Shown here piece by piece: positions 13,874 to 20,599 of a DNA stretch of 20,599 nucleotides. The position numbers and the translations under genes were made by a program. The notes under the pieces are model-generated. The model did not search any database, was not told the origin of the DNA, and saw nothing but the letters and a program-made list of their open reading frames with translations. Source of the stretch: Fimenecus sp051881335 (GTDB taxonomy: Bacteria > Bacillota > Clostridia > Oscillospirales > Acutalibacteraceae); NCBI GenBank assembly GCA_051881335.1, contig JBJEPR010000087.1, forward strand, positions 1-20,599, written 5' to 3'. Position 1 is the stretch's first letter. Each line of letters starts with the position of its first letter.

Positions 13874-14635
13874 ATGGTTTTAACGATAGATATCGGCAAT
13901 ACAAACATTAACCTCGGATTGTTTAAAGGTGAAACCTTGCAGATGTGTGCGCGTCTGGCGACAGAACGGCAAAAGACAGATGACCAGTTTGCGGCGGCGT
14001 TTTTTCAGCTTTTTCAAATGCACAATATTGACCCGACGGAAATTGACGGCACCATTATCAGCTCGGTTGTACCGGAAATCACGGCTTCCGTAAAATATGC
14101 GGTGAAGCGATTGACTACACACAAGGTACTGGTACTTTCCCCCGGGGTGAAAACCGGCTTAAATATTTTGATTGATAATCCGGCGCAGTTGGGTGCCGAC
14201 CTTGCGGCAGGCGCTGTCGGTGCGTCGGCGCACTATCTCCTGCCTGCATTTGTGGTTGACCTTGGTACGGCAACCAAAATTTATGCCATCGATGAAAAAG
14301 GCTTTCGCGGCTGTATGATTGCGCCCGGCGTTGCCATTTCTTTAAAAGCGCTGACCGATACAAGCTCTCTGCTTCCAACCATTAGCTTAGAAGCACCGAA
14401 AAAAGCATGTGGTACGAATTCCATTGAGAGTATGCAAAGCGGTGTAATTTTGGGCACAGCGGCGATGATAGACGGTCTTTTAGATCGTTTTACTACAGAA
14501 CTCGGGACACCGAAAACAATACTGGCGACCGGCGGGCTTTCTTCTTTCATTGCGCCTGTATGCAATCATACCATTACCTATGACAAAGATTTAATTTTAA
14601 AAGGCTTGAAGAAAATCTACGAAAAAAATCAATAA
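13874..14635 (+). CDS. coaX: Type III pantothenate kinase
   Basis: A 253-residue cytosolic ASKHA-fold kinase that phosphorylates pantothenate, the first step of coenzyme A synthesis; type III enzymes need a monovalent cation and are not feedback inhibited by CoA. Phosphate-1 motif DIGNTN is at 6-11; NPAQLGADLAAG (102-113) holds the catalytic Asp109 equivalent; VVDLGTATK (127-135) is the phosphate-2 type loop; GCMIAPGVAISLKAL (147-160) completes the family set. I use the ATG at 13874 with GGGAGG 8 bases upstream; the open frame begins 60 bases earlier without a site. It is followed 78 bases later by an ECF S component that probably imports the same vitamin. Confidence 0.95.
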   Translation: MVLTIDIGNTNINLGLFKGETLQMCARLATERQKTDDQFAAAFFQLFQMHNIDPTEIDGTIISSVVPEITASVKYAVKRLTTHKVLVLSPGVKTGLNILIDNPAQLGADLAAGAVGASAHYLLPAFVVDLGTATKIYAIDEKGFRGCMIAPGVAISLKALTDTSSLLPTISLEAPKKACGTNSIESMQSGVILGTAAMIDGLLDRFTTELGTPKTILATGGLSSFIAPVCNHTITYDKDLILKGLKKIYEKNQ

Positions 14636-14713
14636 AAAACGCATTCTGTTTCGCCAAATTTTGCGTTGCATCTCTGCTACGATTGCGGAGAGCAGCAGCA
14701 AGGAGGAATATAA

Positions 14714-15349
14714 ATGTCAAACGCAAAACCCCAAAAGACGCGCAGACAAAAAACCGTCCTGCTCGTCGAAACCGCTATGCTTGCGGCAATCGTCGTGGTC
14801 ATGGCACTCACCCCCATCGGCTACTTGCGCGTCGGTCCATTGGAATTGACACTGATTATGGTTCCCGTAATCATCGGTGCAGTTACTTGCGGTCCGGCTG
14901 TCGGTGCACTGTTGGGCGGTGTCTTCGGCATTACGAGCTTTGTGCAATGCTTTATGGGCAGCCCCTTAGGCGCAATTCTCGTATCTGTCAGTATCCCACG
15001 CACCTTCGTGGTCTGTGTCATAACCCGTATTTTGGCGGGTTGGCTCTGCGGACTTTTATTTAAAGTCTGTTTACCACACGACAAAAAAGGTAGCTGGAGT
15101 TATTTGGTCGCCGGTGTGTCCGGTTCGCTTTTTAACACCGTATTCTTTTTGGGCGCGCTTGCCCTTCTGTTTTGGGGCGTCACTTTCACTCCGGAGCAGG
15201 CGCAGTCGCTCGGTGGCGTAGATACGGTACTCAAAACCGTGATTGCCATTGCCGCAGGCTTAAATGCCCCGATAGAGCTTTTGGTATGTGCAGTTCTCGG
15301 CTCGGCAGTCGGCAAAGGCGTTGCCGTTGCAACCCGTAAGCTGAAATAA
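14714..15349 (+). CDS. panT: ECF transporter S component, probably for pantothenate
   Basis: A 211-residue membrane protein with six hydrophobic segments and the S-component fold of energy-coupling-factor transporters (ECF_trnsprt family). It would bind a vitamin and use a shared EcfAA'T module encoded elsewhere. The family features are the N-terminal LVETAMLAAIVVVMALTPIGYL, then VPVIIGAVTCGPAVGALLGGVFGITS, and a polar binding loop with TFTPEQAQSLGGVDT before the last segments. The location 78 bases downstream of coaX, on the same strand, is the main argument for pantothenate (PanT); the substrate is not read from the sequence itself. AAGGAGG (14700-14706) is optimally placed. No riboswitch was recognised in the 78-base gap, although two weak hairpins (14638-14667, 14674-14695) are there. 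Confidence 0.8.
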   Translation: MSNAKPQKTRRQKTVLLVETAMLAAIVVVMALTPIGYLRVGPLELTLIMVPVIIGAVTCGPAVGALLGGVFGITSFVQCFMGSPLGAILVSVSIPRTFVVCVITRILAGWLCGLLFKVCLPHDKKGSWSYLVAGVSGSLFNTVFFLGALALLFWGVTFTPEQAQSLGGVDTVLKTVIAIAAGLNAPIELLVCAVLGSAVGKGVAVATRKLK

Positions 15350-15353
15350 CATT

Positions 15354-15405
15354 AAAAAAACACAAAGCCTTCGATTTGGTTTGACAAAATCGAAGGCTTT
15401 ATTTT
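15354..15405. terminator. Bidirectional terminator after the ECF S component
   Basis: A perfect 14-base stem (15364-15377 with 15387-15400, core AAAGCCTTCGATTT) has ATTTT on the plus strand side and seven A at 15354-15360, giving a seven-T run on the minus strand. It serves both converging genes. Confidence 0.9.
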
Positions 15406-15429
15406 ACGCATCAATATATTGGCTAAAAT

Positions 15430-15462
15430 GCCCCGACAGAATGCTGTCGGGGCGTATATTTT
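15430..15462. terminator. Second, adjacent bidirectional terminator
   Basis: GCCCCGACAG (15430-15439) pairs perfectly with CTGTCGGGGC (15444-15453) around AATG. GTATATTTTT follows on the plus strand and ATTTTAG on the minus strand. It stands 30 bases from the previous hairpin and 27 from the end of the opposing MFS gene. Confidence 0.85.
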
Positions 15463-15479
15463 TCACTATACCGCGAAAA

Positions 15480-16826
15480 TCAATCTTCATTCTCTTCGCG
15501 GACTTTGTCGATAATCTCCTGCGGGATGGTTTCGCCGTGTTTAACCTGCAACATACAAAGCAGTGCCAAAATAAAGCAAATCGGGCAGAACACGAACAAG
15601 GACCAGTAGTTGTTGTTCGTCAAGTCGAACATCGCGCCGACCACAACAGGACCGACAATGGAAGCGGAGAAGGTCGCTGTGTAATAGTACCCTGTGAATG
15701 TGCCGACACGCTCCACACCTCCGATTTCCAAAACCAACGGCAGCGTATTGATGGTAACAAAGGAGATAAAGAAGCCGCCAATCACAATAGCTATATAAAG
15801 CATCGGTACCCATTTCGTAATAAAGAATGCTAAGAACAGGGTCAGAATCACAGACCAACCGAGGATAATTGTCTTCTTTCTGCCCCACTTTTGCCCGCAT
15901 TTCCCGGCTGGAATTGCACCGAGTACAGTCGCCGCCGCAAACAGGGTGATAATCAAAGACGCATCCGATTCCTTAAAGCCCAATTCGGTTGTAGCGAAGG
16001 TGGTGAAATATGTATTGATAGAGTCCGTCGCGTTGGAATTGAAGAACAAGGCAATCAACATAAAAATCAAGCTTTTCTTTTCGCCGGAGGTCAATTTTAA
16101 GTCTTTCAGCGAGGATTTTTTGCCCTCTTTTTTGTTCTTTGCCGCTTCGTACGTAGCCTTTGCCTGTAAGGACTCCAGTTTGGAAATACGATTGTCCGGC
16201 TCACGGACCAAAAATACGATAACAAACAGGCAAAGCACCATAACTACTGCGCCGAAAATAAAGACATTGTTACGGATAAACTGTTCATCGCTGTTGCCTG
16301 AAATTAACTCAATCAACTTGCCGGAAACCGTGCCGAGCACAACGCCGACACCGCCCATAATATTGATGACCGCATTCCCCTCGCCGCGAAGCTCCGAGGG
16401 CACCAAGTCGGGCATCAATGCAACGACAGGAGAGCGCCAAGTCGACATAATAAAGTTAAACATAATGATATCCAGCATCAAAATGCCGATGGTTTGCAAA
16501 CGCGGAATCAGAATAAAGAACAGCGCGCAAAGCGGAATACCAACCATCATATACGGCGTTCTTTTGCCAAAGCGTGTTCGTGTTCTATCGGAAAATCTAC
16601 CGAACAGCGGTTGAAAAACAACGCCGAAAATATTGTCGATAACCATAATAATACCGACGGCGGTACCGGACCATGCGAGATTGCTGATTACGCTGTTGTC
16701 CCGTAAAATCAGCGGTACATAGGCGTTGTAAATAATCCACGCAATTTGCACTGCCATAAAGCCGAAACCAATCAGCGCCGTTTTGCCGTAATGTAGCTTA
16801 TTATTACTTTTTACTGCACTTGTCAT
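15480..16826 (-). CDS. MFS transporter, SLC45/GPH-like
   Basis: A 448-residue membrane protein with about 12 hydrophobic segments. The signature loop RFSDRTRTRFGKRTPYMMVG (about 80-99) and MPDLVPSELRGEGNAVINIMGGVG (about 140-163) fit the sucrose/maltose-type (SLC45-like) branch of MFS symporters, so a disaccharide or similar solute is likely but unproven. A charged central loop (EPDNRISKLESLQAKATYEAAKNKKEGKKSS) separates the two halves. I chose the ATG at 16826 because AAGGAG lies 7 bases upstream; the open frame begins at 16883 with no site and would run through the promoter. It stands alone and is the third MFS/GPH-like transporter of the window. Confidence 0.88.
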   Translation of the reverse strand: MTSAVKSNNKLHYGKTALIGFGFMAVQIAWIIYNAYVPLILRDNSVISNLAWSGTAVGIIMVIDNIFGVVFQPLFGRFSDRTRTRFGKRTPYMMVGIPLCALFFILIPRLQTIGILMLDIIMFNFIMSTWRSPVVALMPDLVPSELRGEGNAVINIMGGVGVVLGTVSGKLIELISGNSDEQFIRNNVFIFGAVVMVLCLFVIVFLVREPDNRISKLESLQAKATYEAAKNKKEGKKSSLKDLKLTSGEKKSLIFMLIALFFNSNATDSINTYFTTFATTELGFKESDASLIITLFAAATVLGAIPAGKCGQKWGRKKTIILGWSVILTLFLAFFITKWVPMLYIAIVIGGFFISFVTINTLPLVLEIGGVERVGTFTGYYYTATFSASIVGPVVVGAMFDLTNNNYWSLFVFCPICFILALLCMLQVKHGETIPQEIIDKVREENED

Positions 16827-16854
16827 AACAAAACTCCTTTCAAAGTTTATCCAT

Positions 16855-16883
16855 ATTTTAACAAAATAAACAGAGGTTTGCAA
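16855..16883 (-). promoter_or_regulatory. Promoter of the SLC45-like transporter
   Basis: On the minus strand TTGCAA (16878-16883) and TAAAAT (16855-16860) are spaced by exactly 17 bases, about 30 bases before the ATG at 16826. Confidence 0.7.
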
Positions 16884-16936
16884 CCGTCCGGCAAACTTTT
16901 TTTACAGAATATGCAGCTTGCCTTCTCCGGTATACA

Positions 16937-18232
16937 TTATTCGCCTTTCCGTTCTGCACGCTCGCGTGCACGCTGTTGTTTGCGCTTTTTATTCTTTTTT
17001 CGGCGTGCGGTTTCCAAAACAATTTCTAAAATGATGAGCGCCGCAACCACCAAAATGACGGTAACCACCTTGCCCGCCGTTACGGTTACACCTTTTTCCC
17101 CGTCTGCGGTTTGATTGGTCAAGCCCTCTACTGCTGTACGCAGGTTATAGTTTACCTGCATTAAGCTGTTTTCGGAAGCGGGGGATGCAAGCGCTTCCTT
17201 GCCTGCCGCAATCGCGTCTTTGAGCGCGTTTGCCGACTGCGTGCTGCAAAGTGTAACATCTACACTTTGCGCCGCTTCCAATGCGGCAGACAACCGTTCT
17301 TTTTGCTGTATAACGCGTGCACGGTATTCGCAAAGCTCCGTAATATTGTCGGTAATGATGATGCTGTAACCGCGTTCGGTCACATCGTTCCAGCCGATGG
17401 CATTATCTTCACGCTTGCCGCAAAGCGCCGGGTCAGTCATATCAATCGCGGCTCGGCCTTTCCCGATAAATTCTTTCAGCACGGAATTGCCGTACACTAC
17501 ACCGTACGGATTCGAGGAGGAAAGCAGTGTGCCCACCGCCCCGCCGCTTAAGGTTTTCGACGCGACGGACTTGGCGCTGAACACCACATTACCGTGGTAA
17601 GCGGAAAGCACCAAAGGCATCGTCGGTTTTTCGGAAATCCAGTTTTTGACTTCCTTTTTATCGCCGTCCGCAAGCAAAACGACACTGTTTAAAAGGTTTT
17701 CCGCGCTCAAAGCATCGTAGATTTCGTCGCGGAATTCCCAGCCGCCCGCAACCAAAAGCAACGCCTTTCCGGAAAGCGCCTTTGCGGCCTCGACAAGCGT
17801 GGGCACGGTGTATTCGGTAATTTTTTCATGCAGACTGCCCGTACTGTTGCGCAAATGGTATTCGGACAGCTCGTGGTAACCGACATCGGCAATATTTTTC
17901 TCGACAACATTGCCCAAAGCGTCCACACACATTCTCGACAAATTTTCATCTGCCATTAAAACCATATATCCGTCTGCGGTTTTGCGCACGGTGACATAGA
18001 CCATATCCGCACCCGCTTCCGATGCGGCAAGCAAGCCCTCCACAGACTGCTCAGGGAAATTCTCGGTGTCGCCGTATTTCGAGACGGCAATCAAATCCCC
18101 TGCCGGGTTTTTCAGTGCCGTATATGCCGCGGAAACCGCCGCGTCCTCTGCCGACACGGGGACAAACAAACTGCAAATTACCGCCAGCACTGCCAAAACA
18201 CACAGCGCCTTGCGAACCAATACGCGCTTCAT
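16937..18232 (-). CDS. Membrane-anchored GDPD-fold protein with no catalytic residues
   Basis: A 431-residue extracellular membrane protein. The signal peptide (1-28) is followed by a domain (about 45-305) that follows the glycerophosphodiester phosphodiesterase (GDPD) pattern. Its catalytic sites are all changed: the usual HRG reads KYG (52-54), PENT reads PEQS (60-63), the metal-binding E-x-D reads Y-V-T (79-81), and the second His of HD reads Ala94. The later GYSIIITDN matches the usual end strand. Residues about 308-372 form a helical FIVAR-like segment, then one membrane span (about 388-407) and a very basic tail of some 24 residues facing the cytosol. So it looks like a binding or structural pseudoenzyme. 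AAAGGAGG precedes the ATG. It is upstream of the MFS gene on the same strand but 110 bases apart, with no terminator seen between. Confidence 0.75.
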   Translation of the reverse strand: MKRVLVRKALCVLAVLAVICSLFVPVSAEDAAVSAAYTALKNPAGDLIAVSKYGDTENFPEQSVEGLLAASEAGADMVYVTVRKTADGYMVLMADENLSRMCVDALGNVVEKNIADVGYHELSEYHLRNSTGSLHEKITEYTVPTLVEAAKALSGKALLLVAGGWEFRDEIYDALSAENLLNSVVLLADGDKKEVKNWISEKPTMPLVLSAYHGNVVFSAKSVASKTLSGGAVGTLLSSSNPYGVVYGNSVLKEFIGKGRAAIDMTDPALCGKREDNAIGWNDVTERGYSIIITDNITELCEYRARVIQQKERLSAALEAAQSVDVTLCSTQSANALKDAIAAGKEALASPASENSLMQVNYNLRTAVEGLTNQTADGEKGVTVTAGKVVTVILVVAALIILEIVLETARRKKNKKRKQQRARERAERKGE

Positions 18233-18272
18233 ATGCGCCCTCCTTTGAAAAAATGCCGATTCTTTTGTATTC

Positions 18273-18301
18273 AGTATACCAAATCTCCCTAAAATTTACA
18301 A
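18273..18301 (-). promoter_or_regulatory. Promoter of the GDPD-fold protein
   Basis: On the minus strand TTGTAA (18296-18301) and TATACT (18273-18278) are spaced by 17 bases, with a TG-extended -10 (TTTGGTATACT). The upstream AT-rich stretch could act as an UP element. Confidence 0.75.
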
Positions 18302-18414
18302 TAGAAAATAGTGCTTTTTCGGCGAATTCCGATTCAAAAATACTAAATATGGTATGAATTTCATTTTGCACAAAAATTATAGTCAAAATTTTACTTGTGT
18401 AATTTTTTTTAGGC

Positions 18415-18444
18415 TTGATAGTCGGGCTTTTTTTGTGTTACAAT
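18415..18444 (+). promoter_or_regulatory. Promoter of the XRE-nth-dnaD operon
   Basis: TTGATA (18415-18420) and TACAAT (18439-18444) are spaced by 18 bases. A short inverted repeat CGAC-aaa-GTCG (18457-18467) lies just downstream and could be a site for the regulator itself, but four-base arms are weak evidence. Confidence 0.55.
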
Positions 18445-18502
18445 AGTAGCCACTTCGACAAAGTCGTACGGATTTTGCCGTTTTAAAGGGGAGTTTTGTG
18501 CA

Positions 18503-18733
18503 ATGTCATTCGGTAAGAATTTAAAAAACTTACGATGTGCAAAGCTGCCGCCGCTGACACAGACAGACCTTGCAAACGCCATCGGCGTTACACAACGCAA
18601 GATTTCGTTTTTGGAAACGGGGGCATCTGAGCCTTCGCTTCGCGACATCATGGCGATTTGCCGTTATTTTAATGTTTCAGCGGACTATCTTTTGGGCTTG
18701 CCCCGTGATATGGAGTATCCTGATAAGCTATGA
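18503..18733 (+). CDS. Small XRE-type helix-turn-helix regulator
   Basis: A 76-residue Cro/C1-type DNA-binding protein made of little more than the domain itself. The five-helix pattern is clear: GKNLKNLRCAK (4-14), LTQTDLANAIGVTQRKISFLETG (18-40) and PSLRDIMAICRYFNVSADYLLGL (44-66). The family contains phage repressors and many stress regulators, so the target is open. Its stop overlaps the nth start (ATGA, 18730-18733), so it is translationally coupled to endonuclease III and could control the operon that it begins. A GGGGAG-type site precedes the ATG. No ligand domain is present. Confidence 0.9.
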   Translation: MSFGKNLKNLRCAKLPPLTQTDLANAIGVTQRKISFLETGASEPSLRDIMAICRYFNVSADYLLGLPRDMEYPDKL

Positions 18734-19356
18734 CCAAAAAAGAACTGGCTCTGCAAAGTGTAGAAGCACTCAAAACCGAATATCCTGACGCGCTTTGCTC
18801 GTTAACGGCATCCAATCCCTTAGAACTGCTCATTGCCACGCGCCTTTCGGCGCAATGCACCGACGCGCGCGTCAACTTGGTCACCCCCGCGCTGTTCGAG
18901 AAATACCCGACGCTGGATGATTACTGCAATGCCGATGTGAAGGACATTGAAAGCATTATTCATTCCTGCGGGTTTTATCACGGGAAAGCGCGGGATATTA
19001 TTGCTATGGCGCAAAAAATCAAATCGGATTTCGGCGGCAAGGTTCCTGACACCATTGAAGATTTGACTTCTTTACAGGGTGTCGGCAGAAAAACCGCCAA
19101 TTTGATTGTGGGCGATGTTTACAAAAAGCCCGCCGTGGTCTGCGACACCCATTTAATCCGCATTGCCAACCGCTTGGGGCTGGTCGCCACGAAAGACCCT
19201 GTTAAAGTGGAAACTGCGCTCAAAAAACTACTTCCGCCCGCAGAGAGCAACGACTTTTGCCACCGTGCCGTGCTGCACGGGCGTGCTGTCTGCACCGCGC
19301 GCAAGGCATACTGTGAAAAATGCTGTATGTCTGCCTTTTGCAAAAAGAAAATCTGA
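18730..19356 (+). CDS. nth: Endonuclease III (DNA glycosylase/AP lyase)
   Basis: A 208-residue base-excision repair enzyme that removes oxidised pyrimidines and cuts at the resulting abasic site. The helix-hairpin-helix LQGVGRKTAN (115-124) holds the catalytic Lys121, and VVCDTHLIRIANRLGL (136-151) holds Asp139; these correspond to Lys120 and Asp138 of E. coli. The [4Fe-4S] cluster cysteines Cys188-x6-Cys195-x2-Cys198-x5-Cys204 are all present. Length is typical. The ATG overlaps the stop of the XRE gene, and DnaD follows 21 bases later, so the gene is inside a regulator-repair-replication operon. Confidence 0.97.
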   Translation: MTKKELALQSVEALKTEYPDALCSLTASNPLELLIATRLSAQCTDARVNLVTPALFEKYPTLDDYCNADVKDIESIIHSCGFYHGKARDIIAMAQKIKSDFGGKVPDTIEDLTSLQGVGRKTANLIVGDVYKKPAVVCDTHLIRIANRLGLVATKDPVKVETALKKLLPPAESNDFCHRAVLHGRAVCTARKAYCEKCCMSAFCKKKI

Positions 19357-19377
19357 CCGGAAAGGTTTTTCTGTCCA

Positions 19378-20394
19378 ATGTATAAATGCAATCCCGACTG
19401 TTACGGTGCAATGTTTGCCATACCCGCAAGCGTTGCCGATACATATCTCGCCGAGGCTCCCGGCGACAGCGTAAAAGCTCTGCTTCTGATTTTCCGAAAT
19501 CCGAGCGGGGCTGTTTGCGTCAGTGCGATTTCCGAAAAATTGGGGCTGACGGCGGACGAGGTTCTGCACGCGCTCGATTACTGGGTACAAAAGGGTATTT
19601 TGCTATTCACCGATGAGGTGGGAAATGTAAAATATGTGCCGAAAGCCGAACGAAAACTGCCGGAAGCGGCAAAAACGCTGACAACAGCAACGCCAACCGC
19701 GCCCGCCGAAAAAAGCACGCCCCTCCCCGCCGCCACGGCCGAATTCCCGAAGCCGACGATGGAGCAAATCACGGCGCGGATTCGTGAGGACAACACCGTG
19801 CGCAGTCTTTTCTCGGAGGCACAAAGCATTTTGGGGCGCACCATCGGTTTAGATATGCAAACCACGCTTTTAACGCTGTTTGACACCTACGGGTTGAAAA
19901 AAGAGGTCATTTTAACACTGGTGCAGTATTTGTCCGAACACGGCAGAGGGGCAACGGCAAACATTCTGCGCACGGGCAAAATTTGGGCGGAACGCGAAAT
20001 TAACACACTCGACGAAGCAAACGAATATATACAGAACGACACACAGGTGCAGCATCTGTTTGCACAGTTTCGCACCGCAACGGGCATTTCCACCCCGCGC
20101 CCGACGCAAAAGCAAAGCGATTTTTTGCTTTCGTGGACAAAAATGGGGTTGTCGATGGAGCTTATCTTAAAAGCATACGAGGAAACCGCCGAACGCACGG
20201 GCAAGCTGTCATTCGCGTATATGGATAAAATCCTCAAAAACTGGCACGAGGCAGGACTTAACTCTGCGCACGCGGTAGATACACAACAAGCCAAAACCAG
20301 AGCGGAAAAATCGGGTAGCAAACAGGAAAAACGCTCATACGATTTGGACGATGCCGTACAACGCATTTTGAAGGAAAGCGAAACGCAAGCATAA
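19378..20394 (+). CDS. DnaD-domain replication initiation protein
   Basis: A 338-residue DnaB/DnaD superfamily protein that helps load the replicative helicase at the origin. The N-terminal part (about 25-88) looks like a winged helix (SVKALLLIF, VCVSAISEKLGLTADEVLHALDYWVQKGIL). After a Pro/Ala/Thr linker (90-125) there are two DnaD-like helical domains: about 140-213 (YGLKKEVILTLVQYL, ILRTGKIWAE) and about 224-296 (MGLSMELILKAYEE, YMDKILKNW). The second holds the canonical Y-x3-I-x3-W signature (Tyr281, Ile285, Trp289); the first is more divergent. A basic tail follows. In B. subtilis dnaD and nth are neighbours, which supports the chromosomal rather than phage role. The DnaC-like gene begins 12 bases later. 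Confidence 0.88.
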   Translation: MYKCNPDCYGAMFAIPASVADTYLAEAPGDSVKALLLIFRNPSGAVCVSAISEKLGLTADEVLHALDYWVQKGILLFTDEVGNVKYVPKAERKLPEAAKTLTTATPTAPAEKSTPLPAATAEFPKPTMEQITARIREDNTVRSLFSEAQSILGRTIGLDMQTTLLTLFDTYGLKKEVILTLVQYLSEHGRGATANILRTGKIWAEREINTLDEANEYIQNDTQVQHLFAQFRTATGISTPRPTQKQSDFLLSWTKMGLSMELILKAYEETAERTGKLSFAYMDKILKNWHEAGLNSAHAVDTQQAKTRAEKSGSKQEKRSYDLDDAVQRILKESETQA

Positions 20395-20406
20395 AGGCGG
20401 TACACT

Positions 20407-20599
20407 ATGGGATATGCAAAACGAATTTACGCGCTCGCCGCATCCGAAATGAAAGCGCGGCGCGAAAAAGCCGAGCGGCAAGCGGCACAGAACAAAGCGG
20501 AATTTCTCCTGCAATGCCCGCAGGTTCTGGATATTGAACGGGAAATGGCGCAAACCGGTCTTGCCGCCGTCAAGGCGGTCGGTGCAGGCAAAGACGCTG
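20407..20599 (+). CDS. DnaC-like helicase-loader ATPase, N-terminus only
   Basis: Only 64 codons are inside the window. The very basic/helical start (MGYAKRIYALAASEMKARRE and on to about residue 30), then CPQVLDIEREMAQTGLAAVKAV, has the look of the N-terminal extension of DnaC-type AAA+ proteins that sit beside DnaD in Clostridia. The Walker motifs lie beyond the window end, so the call rests on this region and on the location. AAGGCGG is 6 bases before the ATG. It ends an XRE-nth-dnaD-dnaC arrangement. Confidence 0.7.
   Translation, partial: MGYAKRIYALAASEMKARREKAERQAAQNKAEFLLQCPQVLDIEREMAQTGLAAVKAVGAGKDA

Noticed and set aside
14636..14713. Possible riboswitch before the ECF S component
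   Set aside because: Two weak hairpins (AACGCA/TGCGTT and CTGCT/AGCAG) are present but do not match a riboswitch that I know, and there is no terminator stem.
1..20599. CRISPR array, prophage, integrase or insertion sequence
   Set aside because: No regularly spaced repeats, transposase or integrase motifs and no tRNA-linked attachment site were seen on either strand.

Overview
The window looks like a stretch of chromosome from a low-to-mid GC Firmicute of the class Clostridia, probably an uncultured gut Oscillospirales/Ruminococcaceae-type anaerobe. The reasons are: Gram-positive spaced promoters (TTGACA-N17-TATAAT type), strong AGGAGG ribosome binding sites, some TTG and GTG starts, a BlaI/M56 pair, type III pantothenate kinase with an ECF S component, a sortase-type C-terminus, and a DnaD/DnaC-like helicase-loading pair. 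This assignment is inferred from gene content only. I see no rRNA, tRNA, CRISPR array, transposase or phage structural gene.

Layout. 1-271 (-): start of a GPH-type sugar/cation symporter, cut by the window edge. 272-601: 330-base divergent control region. 602-3099 (+): TetR-type regulator and oleate hydratase. 3185-5746 (-): a long MFS/GPH-like transporter followed 3 bases later by a leucine-rich-repeat lipoprotein. 5967-6893 (-): a monoacylglycerol-lipase-like hydrolase that lacks its nucleophilic serine. 6941-7055: a structured repeat-like element. 7064-8749 (-): a blaI/M56 sensor operon. 8957-10657 (+): PiT phosphate transporter with its DUF47/PhoU-like partner. 10724-11856 (+): a two-gene (split) chromate transporter. 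11920-12120 (+): a 66-residue six-cysteine protein resembling the catalytic chain of ferredoxin-thioredoxin reductase. 12163-12759 (-): an unrecognised membrane protein. 12979-13758 (+): a secreted, probably wall-anchored protein with an internal tandem repeat. 13874-15349 (+): pantothenate kinase CoaX and an ECF S component, probably for pantothenate. 15480-16826 (-): an MFS/SLC45-like transporter. 16937-18232 (-): a membrane-anchored GDPD-fold protein without catalytic residues. 18503-20599 (+): XRE regulator, endonuclease III, DnaD-domain protein and the start of a DnaC-like ATPase, tightly packed as one operon.

How the genes work together. The clearest functional pairs are tetR/ohyA (unsaturated fatty-acid hydration under local control), pit/DUF47 (phosphate uptake), chrA1/chrA2 (two halves of one transporter), blaI/M56 (signal-responsive repression), coaX/ECF-S (pantothenate uptake and first step of CoA synthesis) and XRE-nth-dnaD-dnaC (base-excision repair plus helicase loading, with a neighbourhood that recalls dnaD-nth of Bacillus subtilis).

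Most of the window is ordinary chromosome. The best candidates for something undescribed are two pseudoenzyme-like proteins (the GDPD-fold protein and the serine-less hydrolase), the anchored protein with two gapless 46-residue repeats, and the small FTR-like protein with shifted cysteine spacing. All of these are readings by eye; no database search was run.
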